NCBI GenBank assembly: GCA_902362965.1
Contig: CABIYQ010000004.1
Location: 121,280-185,279 of the forward strand
DNA: 64,000 nt
From: Oscillospiraceae bacterium
GTDB lineage: Bacteria; Bacillota; Clostridia; Oscillospirales; Ruminococcaceae
Direction: 5' to 3'
Shown: positions 1-6,750 of the stretch, piece by piece
Layout: the number at the start of each line of letters is the position of its first letter
Numbering within the stretch: the first letter of the stretch is position 1
Position numbers and translations under genes: made by a program
Notes under the pieces: model-generated
Databases searched by the model: none
What the model saw: the letters and a program-made list of their open reading frames with translations, nothing else
Told to the model about the DNA's origin: nothing

Positions 1-32
1 CACTTGACAACTATGCTGATATAATAAAGTAA
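1..32 (+). CDS. C-terminal tail of an upstream gene (partial)
   Basis: One frame reads LDNYADIIK and then stops at TAA, positions 30-32. It sits 20 bp before the ymdB-like start, a spacing usual for an operon. In related genomes recX or rny precedes ymdB, but nine residues are too few to identify the protein. The TTGACA and TATAAT strings in these bases are only 10 bp apart, so they do not make a good promoter. Confidence 0.3.
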   Translation, partial: LDNYADIIK

Positions 33-52
33 GTATAATTAGAAGGTGAAAA

Positions 53-820
53 ATGAAAAATCTTTTGTTTATAGGAGACGTTGTCGGAAAAAGCGGATGT
101 GATTTTCTGTCGGAAAAAATTTACGGTATAAAAAAAGAAAATGATATTGATATAACTGTAATAAACGGAGAAAATTCCGCTCAGGGAAACGGTATTACCA
201 GATATTCCGCAGATATGCTCCTTAAAATGGGCGCTGATGTTATTACAACGGGAAATCACTGCTTTAAACGCCGTGATTCGATCGGTATTTACGATGATGA
301 TAATATAATCAGACCGATTAATTTTCCTGATGGCTGTCCCGGAAAAGGGTACTGTCTGATCGACTGCGGTTGTTTTAGTGCAGCGGTCGTAAATCTTATG
401 GGTACTGTTTATATGGAACCGTTGGATAATCCTTTTACCGTTATGGAAAATTTACTGGACAGTTTAAAAACCCCTAATATTTTTGTGGATTTTCATGCTG
501 AAGCTACCGCTGAAAAAAAGGCTATGGGACATTTTCTTGCAGGTAGGGTTACGGCTGTATTGGGTACTCATACTCATGTGCAGACCGCTGACGAAATAAT
601 TTTGAAGAATCATACCGGATATATAACCGATGCGGGAATGACCGGTCCTGAACTTTCCGTACTGGGAGTAAGCATAGAGGCTGCGGTGGATAAACAGCGA
701 TTTAAATATCCTGTAAGGTTTACTGAGGCTCAGACTGCATGTTTTATTAACGGAGTTGTAATTTCTTTTGACGAAAAATCGGGAAAATGCACAAAAATCA
801 AGCGTATAATTAATAGATAA
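53..820 (+). CDS. ymdB: YmdB-family calcineurin-like phosphodiesterase
   Basis: 255 residues, close to the family norm of about 260. The metal-binding motifs appear in order: GDVVG (D9), NGEN (38-41), GNHC (N68, H69), the His of DFHAEAT, and GTHTHVQT. Characterised relatives are cytoplasmic manganese/iron phosphodiesterases acting on 2',3'-cyclic nucleotides that influence RNA turnover and sporulation or biofilm decisions. The start follows AGAAGGTGAA with good spacing. spoVS follows after a gap with its own promoter, a neighbourhood often seen in Clostridia. The family call is firm; the substrate in this organism is inferred. Confidence 0.9.
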   Translation: MKNLLFIGDVVGKSGCDFLSEKIYGIKKENDIDITVINGENSAQGNGITRYSADMLLKMGADVITTGNHCFKRRDSIGIYDDDNIIRPINFPDGCPGKGYCLIDCGCFSAAVVNLMGTVYMEPLDNPFTVMENLLDSLKTPNIFVDFHAEATAEKKAMGHFLAGRVTAVLGTHTHVQTADEIILKNHTGYITDAGMTGPELSVLGVSIEAAVDKQRFKYPVRFTEAQTACFINGVVISFDEKSGKCTKIKRIINR

Positions 821-843
821 TAAATAATATTTTTGTAAAACTA

Positions 844-872
844 TTGCAATTATTTTTTTTGTGTTGTATAAT
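844..872 (+). promoter_or_regulatory. Sigma-A-like promoter of spoVS
   Basis: TTGCAA at 844-849 and TATAAT at 867-872 are separated by exactly 17 bp. They lie 72 bp upstream of the spoVS start. Confidence 0.7.
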
Positions 873-943
873 AATAACATACAGTAAAAATTAGAACAAT
901 CAACTAATTTAATCAAATATTTAATTTAATGGAGGTCAGTACA

Positions 944-1204
944 ATGGAAATTTTAAAAGTTTCATCACATTCTTCCCCAAATTCAGTAGCCGGAGCAATT
1001 GCCGGTGTTATCCGTGAGCAAAGAGCTGTAGAGGTTCAGGCTGTGGGTGCAGGCGCTGCAAATCAGGCTATCAAATCTATTGCTATTGCAAGAGGTTATC
1101 TGGCGCCTATCGGTGTGGATTTAATCTGTATACCGGCTTTTGCTAATATTCAGATTGACGGCGAAGAAAGAACTGCAATTAAACTTATTTGTGAGCAGAG
1201 ATAA
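944..1204 (+). CDS. spoVS: Stage V sporulation protein S
   Basis: 86 residues, the usual full length, beginning MEILKVSSHSSPNSVAGAI. The compact Alba-like fold is marked by the GAGAANQAIKS segment and the conserved PAF...IDGEERTAIK end. SpoVS is a small nucleic-acid-binding protein needed for spore coat and cortex progression in Bacillus. I chose the ATG at 944 because GGAGGT at 931-936 lies seven bases before it; an in-frame ATG at 929 overlaps that ribosome site and is unlikely. It is monocistronic, with a promoter upstream and a terminator downstream. Confidence 0.95.
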   Translation: MEILKVSSHSSPNSVAGAIAGVIREQRAVEVQAVGAGAANQAIKSIAIARGYLAPIGVDLICIPAFANIQIDGEERTAIKLICEQR

Positions 1205-1223
1205 TTTGTAAATATGAATTGTA

Positions 1224-1262
1224 AAGGTCGGAGGGTTTTTCCTTTCCGGCTTTTTATTTTTA
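1224..1262 (+). terminator. Intrinsic terminator after spoVS
   Basis: GTCGGAGGG pairs with CCTTTCCGGC (some G-U pairs) across a short T loop. A T-rich tract follows. Confidence 0.7.
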
Positions 1263-1291
1263 TTGCGCAACAAAAAGATGTATTTAAAATT

Positions 1292-1825
1292 TTCCTTTTT
1301 TTTAATTTGCAAAAGTAACTTTGCGAGTCTTTAGAATGTGTTTCAAGTTGAGGAAATCCGATATAAAAGTTTTGGTTTCGCTTTTTCAAAAGCGAAAAGT
1401 ATAAGAGTTTTTTTGCTTACTTTTTTTCAAATTTTCTCTTTAATTATTTGCGAAAGTAACTTTGCGAGTCTTTAGAATATGTTTCAAGTTGAGGAAATCC
1501 GGTATAAAAGTTTTGGTTCCGCTTTTTCAAAAGCGGAAGGTATAAAAGTTTTTTGCTTACTTTTTTTCAAATTTTCTCTTTAATTATTTGCGAAAGTAAC
1601 TTTGCGAGTCTTTAGAATATGTTTCAAGTTGAGGAAATCCGGTATAAAAGTTTTGGTTCCGCTTTTTCAAAAGCGGAAGGTATAAAAGTTTTTTGCTTAC
1701 TTTTTTTCAAATTTTCCCTTTAATTATTTGCAAAAATAACTTTGCGAGTCTTTAAAAACAAAATCAAGTTAATAAAAATCGGTATAAAAGTTTTTTGCTT
1801 ACTTTTTTTCAAAAAAGTAAGGGGT
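1292..1825 (+). repeat. Family A repeat array, four units of about 140 bp
   Basis: The landmark TTTGCGAGTCTTTA recurs at about 1320, 1461, 1601 and 1741, a period of 140 bp. Units 2 and 3 are almost identical. Each unit has a CCGCTTTTTCAAAAGCGG-like hairpin and then GCTTACTTTTTTTCAAA. Only the last unit closes this into a full CTTAC...GTAAG hairpin, at about 1798-1822. I see no coding sequence in it. Confidence 0.85.
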
Positions 1826-1853
1826 TGTAATAAATTTTTGGTTATGATATAAT
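1825..1853 (+). promoter_or_regulatory. Promoter of the asp23-yloV operon
   Basis: TTGTAA at 1825-1830 and TATAAT at 1848-1853, 17 bp apart, start immediately after the closing hairpin of the repeat array. Confidence 0.65.
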
Positions 1854-1882
1854 TAAATAAATATGTTCAAGGAGATAAGGAA

Positions 1883-2233
1883 ATGATAAATAACGAAAAT
1901 TATATGGGCAAAATCATTATGTCAGACGCTTATCTTAAAGATCTTGTATGCCGTACCGTTTCAAGATGCTTTGGAGTTGCAGGAATGAAAAGCTGTTCTT
2001 TCAGAGAATTTATATTAAGCGATATTCTGGGCAGAAAAACAAAGGGTATCGGTACATTAATTACTGAAAAAAATAATGAACTGATTGTTAATCTGCATAT
2101 ATGCGTAACATACGGAACAAATATTTCAGCCGTAGTAAAAAGTGTAAAAAATAAGGTGTCTTTTGCCTTAAATGAATACGCAGGAGTAACTGTACAGGCA
2201 GTTAACGTCTATATAGACGGTATTAAAAATTAA
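1883..2233 (+). CDS. Asp23/Gls24 family protein
   Basis: 116 residues of the Asp23 (DUF322) family: an N-terminal LKDLVCRTVSRCFGVAGMK helix, a central beta region, and the typical C-terminal INVYIDGI-like strand (VNVYIDGIKN). Relatives are small envelope-stress-associated proteins; YloU of Bacillus always sits beside YloV, as here. AAGGAG precedes the ATG. It is 17 bp from the next gene, so co-transcription is expected. Its exact function is not known. Confidence 0.85.
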   Translation: MINNENYMGKIIMSDAYLKDLVCRTVSRCFGVAGMKSCSFREFILSDILGRKTKGIGTLITEKNNELIVNLHICVTYGTNISAVVKSVKNKVSFALNEYAGVTVQAVNVYIDGIKN

Positions 2234-2250
2234 AGAAAGGAAACGAAACA

Positions 2251-3912
2251 GTGTTAAAGGGAAAATTATTCAGAGACAGTCTGATTTCAGCGGGAATCAG
2301 TATAGAAAATAACAGACGCAGAGTTGACGAGCTTAATGTTTATCCTGTGCCGGACGGCGATACAGGTACAAATATGTCAATGACAATGTCGGCGGCAGCA
2401 AGAGAGCTTGAACTTGCGGACGATAATATAACAGTATCACAGGCAGCGGATATTGCTGCTTCAGCACTTTTAAGAGGTGCCCGTGGAAATTCAGGAGTGA
2501 TTCTGTCACTGCTTTTCAGAGGATTTTCCAAAGGATTTGCGGGACTTGAAACAGCCGACTGCATACATATTGCGAAGGCTATGGAAATCGGAGTTGAAGC
2601 GGCATATAAATCGGTAATGAACCCTACTGAGGGTACCGTTCTGACTGTAGCACGCAAAGCGGCGGAAAGAGCAGGAGAAATAGCCGAATATTCAGGAAGC
2701 ATACAATCTTTCTGGAATGAAATATGCATTGCCGCACAGGAGGCTTTGGAAAGAACTCCCGAACAGCTTCCGGTACTGAAGAAAGCCGGAGTTGTGGACG
2801 CAGGAGGTCAGGGACTCGTTATAATTTACAGGGCAATGCTTGACGTTTTCAGCGGAAACGGTATTGCAAAGAAATCTGACAAAAAACCGGTAGCAAGAAC
2901 CTTTGAGGTTACAGATAATTCTGCGGAAAATGAAGAAGAAATCAAGTATTCCTACTGTACGGAATACATTATTGAGAAAAAAACCGGTTGCAAAGACGCT
3001 TTTATGCTCAGAGCGTATCTTGAAACTATAGGCGACTGCGTTGTGGTAGTTGAAGATGATGAAATTATTAAGGTTCATGTCCATACTGACAATCCCGGAC
3101 TTGCAATACAAAAAGCTCTTGAATTTGGAAGATTTGTAAACGATCCCAAGCCAAAAATTGAAAATATGAAAATTCAGCATGAAATGCGTGTAAAGGACGA
3201 AAAAATTACTAACCGCCAGGAGTTTGTACCTATCCGTCCGGAAAAGGACTTCGGTTTCGTTGCAGTTGCCGCAGGACACGGTCTTGAAGAAATGTTTAAG
3301 GATCTGGGTGCGGACTGTATTATAAAAGGCGGTCAGACGATGAATCCGTCAACGGACGATATTCTTAAAGCAATTCATGCAACACCCGCAAGAACTGTTT
3401 TTGTACTTCCAAACAATAAAAATATAATTATGGCGGCTGAACAGGCTGTTAATTTAGCTGACAGAAACGTCTGCGTACTGCCAACAAGAACTATTCCGCA
3501 GGGAATCTCTGCCCTTATGGCGTTTGATGAAAGCAATACTTTTACTGATAACCGTATGGAAATGATAAAAGCTATTGAAAGAGTGTCTACAGGACAGGTA
3601 ACTTTTGCCGCAAGAGATTCCGAGTATGAGGGACACAATATCAAAAAAGGCGAAATAATGGCTTTTAATAACGGTAAGCTTCAATTTGCCGAAAAGGACG
3701 TAAATAAGGCGGCTTATAAGCTTGCAAAGAAAATGACCAAAAGCGATACTTCTTATATTACCGTTATTTACGGCGCAGACGTAACAGAGGAACAGGCTGA
3801 AAGTCTTATAGAGTCTTTAGAAGCAAAGCTCGGTTCAAAGATTGAGATCATGCTTGTAAACGGCGGTCAACCGGTGTATTATTATATTATTTCTGTTGAA
3901 CCAGCCTTTTGA
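2251..3912 (+). CDS. YloV/FakA-type DAK2-domain kinase
   Basis: 553 residues, the same length as Bacillus YloV. The N-terminal DAK2 nucleotide-binding domain has NVYPVPDGDTGTNM (about 27-40) and ARGNSGVILS (about 79-88), where aspartates bind Mg-ATP. The second half matches the fatty-acid-kinase A core. FakA phosphorylates fatty acids delivered by a DegV/FakB carrier; no FakB gene is in the window. The start is GTG with AAAGGAAAC upstream. The last residues PAF and the TGA stop lie inside a dispersed-repeat hairpin (3901-3922), so the end of the protein is repeat-encoded. Confidence 0.88.
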   Translation: MLKGKLFRDSLISAGISIENNRRRVDELNVYPVPDGDTGTNMSMTMSAAARELELADDNITVSQAADIAASALLRGARGNSGVILSLLFRGFSKGFAGLETADCIHIAKAMEIGVEAAYKSVMNPTEGTVLTVARKAAERAGEIAEYSGSIQSFWNEICIAAQEALERTPEQLPVLKKAGVVDAGGQGLVIIYRAMLDVFSGNGIAKKSDKKPVARTFEVTDNSAENEEEIKYSYCTEYIIEKKTGCKDAFMLRAYLETIGDCVVVVEDDEIIKVHVHTDNPGLAIQKALEFGRFVNDPKPKIENMKIQHEMRVKDEKITNRQEFVPIRPEKDFGFVAVAAGHGLEEMFKDLGADCIIKGGQTMNPSTDDILKAIHATPARTVFVLPNNKNIIMAAEQAVNLADRNVCVLPTRTIPQGISALMAFDESNTFTDNRMEMIKAIERVSTGQVTFAARDSEYEGHNIKKGEIMAFNNGKLQFAEKDVNKAAYKLAKKMTKSDTSYITVIYGADVTEEQAESLIESLEAKLGSKIEIMLVNGGQPVYYYIISVEPAF

Positions 3913-4092
3913 AAAAGGCTGGGCGAAAACTTTCATGCCGAGCAAAAGCAACTTAAAACCGTTTTTAAAGACTCGCAAAGTTAATTTTGCAGGGAATAAA
4001 AGAAAAAAATTTTGAAAAAAAGTAAGCAAAAAACTTTTATGCCGAATTTCATCAACTTGAAACGCTTTATAAAAACTCGCAAAGTTACATTT
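3901..4092 (-). repeat. Family A repeats, two units, with a CCAGCC hairpin cap
   Basis: The array starts with CCAGCCTTTTGAAAAAGGCTGG, a closed hairpin overlapping the yloV stop codon. Two family A units follow on the minus strand (AGACTCGCAAAGTTA at about 3969 and AACTCGCAAAGTTAC at about 4074). The internal junction carries the AAAGTAAGCAAAAAACTTTT element. Confidence 0.75.
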
Positions 4093-4093
4093 C

Positions 4094-4450
4094 TTATTGT
4101 TCTGTTGCCTTGTAATCGTTGATTTCCTTTTTAATATCGGTAATAGCATTTTTAAGTTCGTTTAAAGAATTTACTATTTCTGTATTTTCCAATTTTGTTT
4201 TAGTGTGTTCTTTCATTAATTCATTATGTTCCTGTGCAAAAATATCGTGATAGTCAAAAAATTCCATGGGAGTTACGTCTAGATAATCACAAATTTCAAA
4301 AAATTCTTTCATAGTAGGCAAGTAACTACCGTATTCAATAGAATAAATGTAGTCGGGTTCGTGTCCGAGAGATAAACTCATTCTTCTTGAAGATACTTCC
4401 CGCAAATATCTTAATTCCGCAAGACGGTCGATAAAATCATTTTCACTCAT
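4094..4450 (-). CDS. XRE-family HTH regulator with C-terminal coiled coil
   Basis: 118 residues from the ATG at 4450, chosen because GGAG lies nine bases upstream; an in-frame ATG at 4465 is too close to any ribosome site. Residues 1-70 form a Cro/C1-type HTH (FIDRLAELRYLREVSSRRM ... YLPTMKEFFEICDYLDVTP). The rest is Glu/Lys-rich and probably a dimerising coiled coil. It is divergent from the 77-residue HTH gene at 4660. A strong promoter with a palindrome in its spacer precedes it, suggesting autoregulation. Its target is unknown. Confidence 0.75.
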   Translation of the reverse strand: MSENDFIDRLAELRYLREVSSRRMSLSLGHEPDYIYSIEYGSYLPTMKEFFEICDYLDVTPMEFFDYHDIFAQEHNELMKEHTKTKLENTEIVNSLNELKNAITDIKKEINDYKATEQ

Positions 4451-4571
4451 TATATAAAACTCCATTCTCTTAAAAATTCAGCTATTGACGAACTAAAACA
4501 AATAATGTTATAATTCAAGTTGGGTGATTATATGTATAAATTGTTTTAGACCTTTTCAATAGCTTAATTAT

Positions 4572-4622
4572 ATTATACACCCACAATTGTGGTAAGTCAA
4601 TACAAATTTCCACAATTGTTGG
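4572..4622 (-). promoter_or_regulatory. Promoter with operator in its spacer (XRE cassette 1)
   Basis: On the minus strand TTGACT and TATAAT flank a 17-bp spacer (plus coordinates 4572-4600) that contains the palindrome CCACAATTGTGG (4581-4592). A second copy, CCACAATTGTTGG, lies at 4610-4622, 29 bp further toward the plus-strand gene. Confidence 0.7.
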
Positions 4623-4659
4623 AAATTTGTAAGTTTATACAAAAACAGGTGGTTAGTTT

Positions 4660-4893
4660 ATGTACAATACAAACAAAACCGTAGAACGCATAAAACTTGT
4701 AGCAAAACAAAAAAATCTTAAAATTTCTGATATGTTAAATGCATGTGAGATAAATAAAAATGCCCTTTGGTCAATGAAATCTCGTGGTTCGTGGCTTCAT
4801 GCAAACAATTTAGCTAAAATCGCCGATTATTTAGATTGCTCTGTGGATTATCTTTTAGGCAGAACAGATGATCCTAATTTACATAAAAAATAA
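4660..4893 (+). CDS. Small XRE-family HTH protein
   Basis: 77 residues, almost entirely one HTH domain. It starts VERIKLVAKQKNLKISDML and ends with the motif YLDCSVDYLLGRTDDP, shared with the other small regulators in this window (5926, 19530, 19775). An AGGTGG ribosome site precedes the ATG. It is divergent from 4450 and followed directly by a family C repeat. I infer a repressor-like DNA-binding protein; no effector domain is present. Confidence 0.7.
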   Translation: MYNTNKTVERIKLVAKQKNLKISDMLNACEINKNALWSMKSRGSWLHANNLAKIADYLDCSVDYLLGRTDDPNLHKK

Positions 4894-4905
4894 AATAAAA
4901 TAAAT

Positions 4906-5360
4906 CTTTTTTCTTGTTCATTTCTTGTCTCGTGACAAGAAATGAACCAAAGAAACACGTATTTTACTTTCTTTCATGTGAAAGAAAGTAAAACAAAGAA
5001 AAACTTTATCCGTCATACAGTTACTGAACTAATAGGTCTCCCCATAAAAGGCAAGACGTAAAATCTAAAATTCACGCCCAAGTAAGATGGGTGCAGTTAA
5101 GTGGAGAACGCAAGTAGCAGATATGTCTCAACACAGTTTTGGGAGAGTACCTTGCGTGATAGTTTAAAAGGGCTACGCAGTCGTTACCTTTCTTTGCTTC
5201 TTTTCTTTGTGTGAAAAAAGAAAGAAGGGCATTTCTTTTCGTTATTTTCTTTGGGCAATCAAAGAAAATGACAAATGTTTTTTACCTACGCTTTTACAAA
5301 GCGTAGAATGTACGAGACAAGAAAGTTAAAAAAAGGAAGTTTTAAAGAACTTGTTTCTTT
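4906..5360 (+). repeat. Family C dispersed repeat, copy 1
   Basis: It opens with a CATTTCTTGTCTCGTGACAAG hairpin region (about 4919-4940). A 170-bp core follows, beginning TCCGTCATACAGTTACTGAA at about 5009 and containing AAAAGGCAAGACGT and GGGAGAGTACCTTGCGTGAT. It closes with AAGAAAGAAGGGCATTTC and further ACAAGAAAG segments. The stretch holds no credible gene. Confidence 0.75.
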
Positions 5361-5454
5361 GGTTCGGAATTAATAACAAAACAAAAAATGAACAATAAAT
5401 TATTGACGAATCAATCAAAAAAATGCTATAATTTAAATAAGGCTCGACAGGCAG

Positions 5455-5781
5455 TTAAGTAGTACCATTTATTTCCTTAAGGATTTTGTAGATTAAATTT
5501 GTTTGACTAGTGTTAAGCATTCGTATTTCTTTAATAAGTTCGTTAGAAATCAATGGAGATTCATCATCATAATTAAAAAAATCCAAAGGCGTAATTTCTA
5601 AATATTCGCATATGCAGAAAAAAGCTTTCATTGAAGGCAAATTGCTTTTGTTTTCTATGTTATTGATATAGCTTGAAGTTTGTCCCATAGATAAGCTCAT
5701 ATCCCTTGCTGAAACGCCTTTTTGAATTCTTAAATCAGTAAGACGTTCTGCAAAATCATAAGTATCACATTCAATTTTCAT
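5455..5781 (-). CDS. XRE-family HTH regulator, paralog of the 4094 gene
   Basis: 108 residues from the ATG at 5781, with GGAG nine bases upstream. The HTH region FAERLTDLRIQKGVSARDM and the SLPSMKAFFCICEYLEITP-like segment match the 4094-4450 protein closely, so the two are duplicates. The tail is shorter. It is divergent from 5926 and has the same operator-in-promoter layout. A regulator is likely; the target is unknown. Confidence 0.75.
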   Translation of the reverse strand: MKIECDTYDFAERLTDLRIQKGVSARDMSLSMGQTSSYINNIENKSNLPSMKAFFCICEYLEITPLDFFNYDDESPLISNELIKEIRMLNTSQTNLIYKILKEINGTT

Positions 5782-5836
5782 TCTTATTATCTCCAATCGT
5801 TAAAAATTTAATAAGTTGCTTTAAAAGCTTAATCAT

Positions 5837-5888
5837 ATTATATCACGCAATCGTGTGAGTGTCAACAATTTGTCACGCAATCATGTGA
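5837..5888 (-). promoter_or_regulatory. Promoter with operator in its spacer (XRE cassette 2)
   Basis: On the minus strand TTGACA-N17-TATAAT (plus coordinates 5837-5865) has the 16-bp site TCACGCAATCGTGTGA (5843-5858) inside its spacer. A second site, TCACGCAATCATGTGA, is at 5873-5888, 30 bp away. Both fit TCAC-N8-GTGA. Confidence 0.75.
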
Positions 5889-5925
5889 GTTTTGTACAGA
5901 TTCACAAATATTAGGGAGTTGTTTT

Positions 5926-6156
5926 ATGTATATTACACAAGAAATAGCAGAAAGAATTAAAAATCGTGCTAAAGCTAAAAATATAACTTTGAAGTGTATG
6001 TTATCTGACTGCGATTTAGGAATAAACACTATTTCTGAATTTTCAAAAGGTAAACAATTATCTTGTATAAGTTTTGCTAAAATTGCCGATTATCTAGATT
6101 GTTCTACTGATTATCTGCTAGGAAGAACCGATAATCCCGATTCACATAAAAAATAA
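5926..6156 (+). CDS. Small XRE-family HTH protein
   Basis: 76 residues and a close paralog of the proteins at 4660 and 19775. It has EIAERIKNRAKAKNITLKCM at the start, LSDCDLGINTISEFSKGKQ across the recognition helix, and the DYLLGRTDNPDSHKK ending. AGGGAG precedes the ATG. It is divergent from the 5455-5781 regulator across the paired TCAC-N8-GTGA sites, and a family C repeat begins within 20 bp of its stop. Confidence 0.72.
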   Translation: MYITQEIAERIKNRAKAKNITLKCMLSDCDLGINTISEFSKGKQLSCISFAKIADYLDCSTDYLLGRTDNPDSHKK

Positions 6157-6171
6157 ACTAAAATAAAATTT

Positions 6172-6700
6172 TTTCTTGTTCATTTCTTGTCTCGTGACAA
6201 GAAACGAACCAAAGAAACACACTTCTTTTTTGTTCACACGAAAAAAGAAGCAAAAAATGTAACGACTGCATAATTGATAGTGAAAAATCACGCAAGGTAC
6301 TCTCCCAAAACTGTACTGAGACGTTTTTGCCACTTGCGTTCTCCGCTTAACTGCACTCATCTAACATGGGCGTGAATTTTAGATGTCACGTCTTGCCTTT
6401 TACGGGGAGACCAATTAGTTCAGAAACTGTATGACGGATAAAATTCGGCACTTTATGTGCCGCAAGCCGCCCACGGCGTTTGAGTGGGCGCATTTCTTTG
6501 TTACTTTCTTGTTGCGAAACAAGAAAGTTAAAAAAAGGAAGTTTTAAAGAAACTTGTTTCTTTGCTTTCTTCTTTTGTGTGAACAAAGAAAGAAGGGCAT
6601 TTCTTTTCGTTATTTTCTTTGGGCAATCAAAGAAAATGACAAATATGTTTTGCTTGCGCTTTTACAAAGCGTAGAATTTACGAAACAAGAAATGAACAAA
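6172..6700 (-). repeat. Family C dispersed repeat, copy 2, core inverted
   Basis: It has the same outer segments as copy 1 in the same orientation (the TCTCGTGACAAGAAAC hairpin at about 6190, AAGAAAGAAGGGCATTTC at about 6586). The core, from about 6255 to 6440, is present as its reverse complement. Additional GTTGCGAAACAAGAAAG and CCGCAAGCCGCCCACGGCG segments lie to the right. No credible gene is seen. Confidence 0.75.
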
Positions 6701-6728
6701 GATTTTGTTTCTGTTTTTTTAAAAGAAA

Positions 6729-6750
6729 AAACCGGCTTAAAGCCGGTTTA
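6729..6750 (-). terminator. Terminator of prfC
   Basis: ACCGGCTTAAAGCCGGT hairpin. On the minus strand it is followed by a run of T. The stem abuts the prfC stop codon. Confidence 0.8.

Noticed and set aside
1..30. Sigma-A promoter before the ymdB-like gene
   Set aside because: TTGACA and TATAAT are only 10 bp apart, and the bases are better explained as the end of an upstream gene.
1121..1389. Open frames in and around the spoVS terminator and the family A repeats
   Set aside because: They lie in repeats or across a terminator, have no ribosome site and match nothing recognisable.
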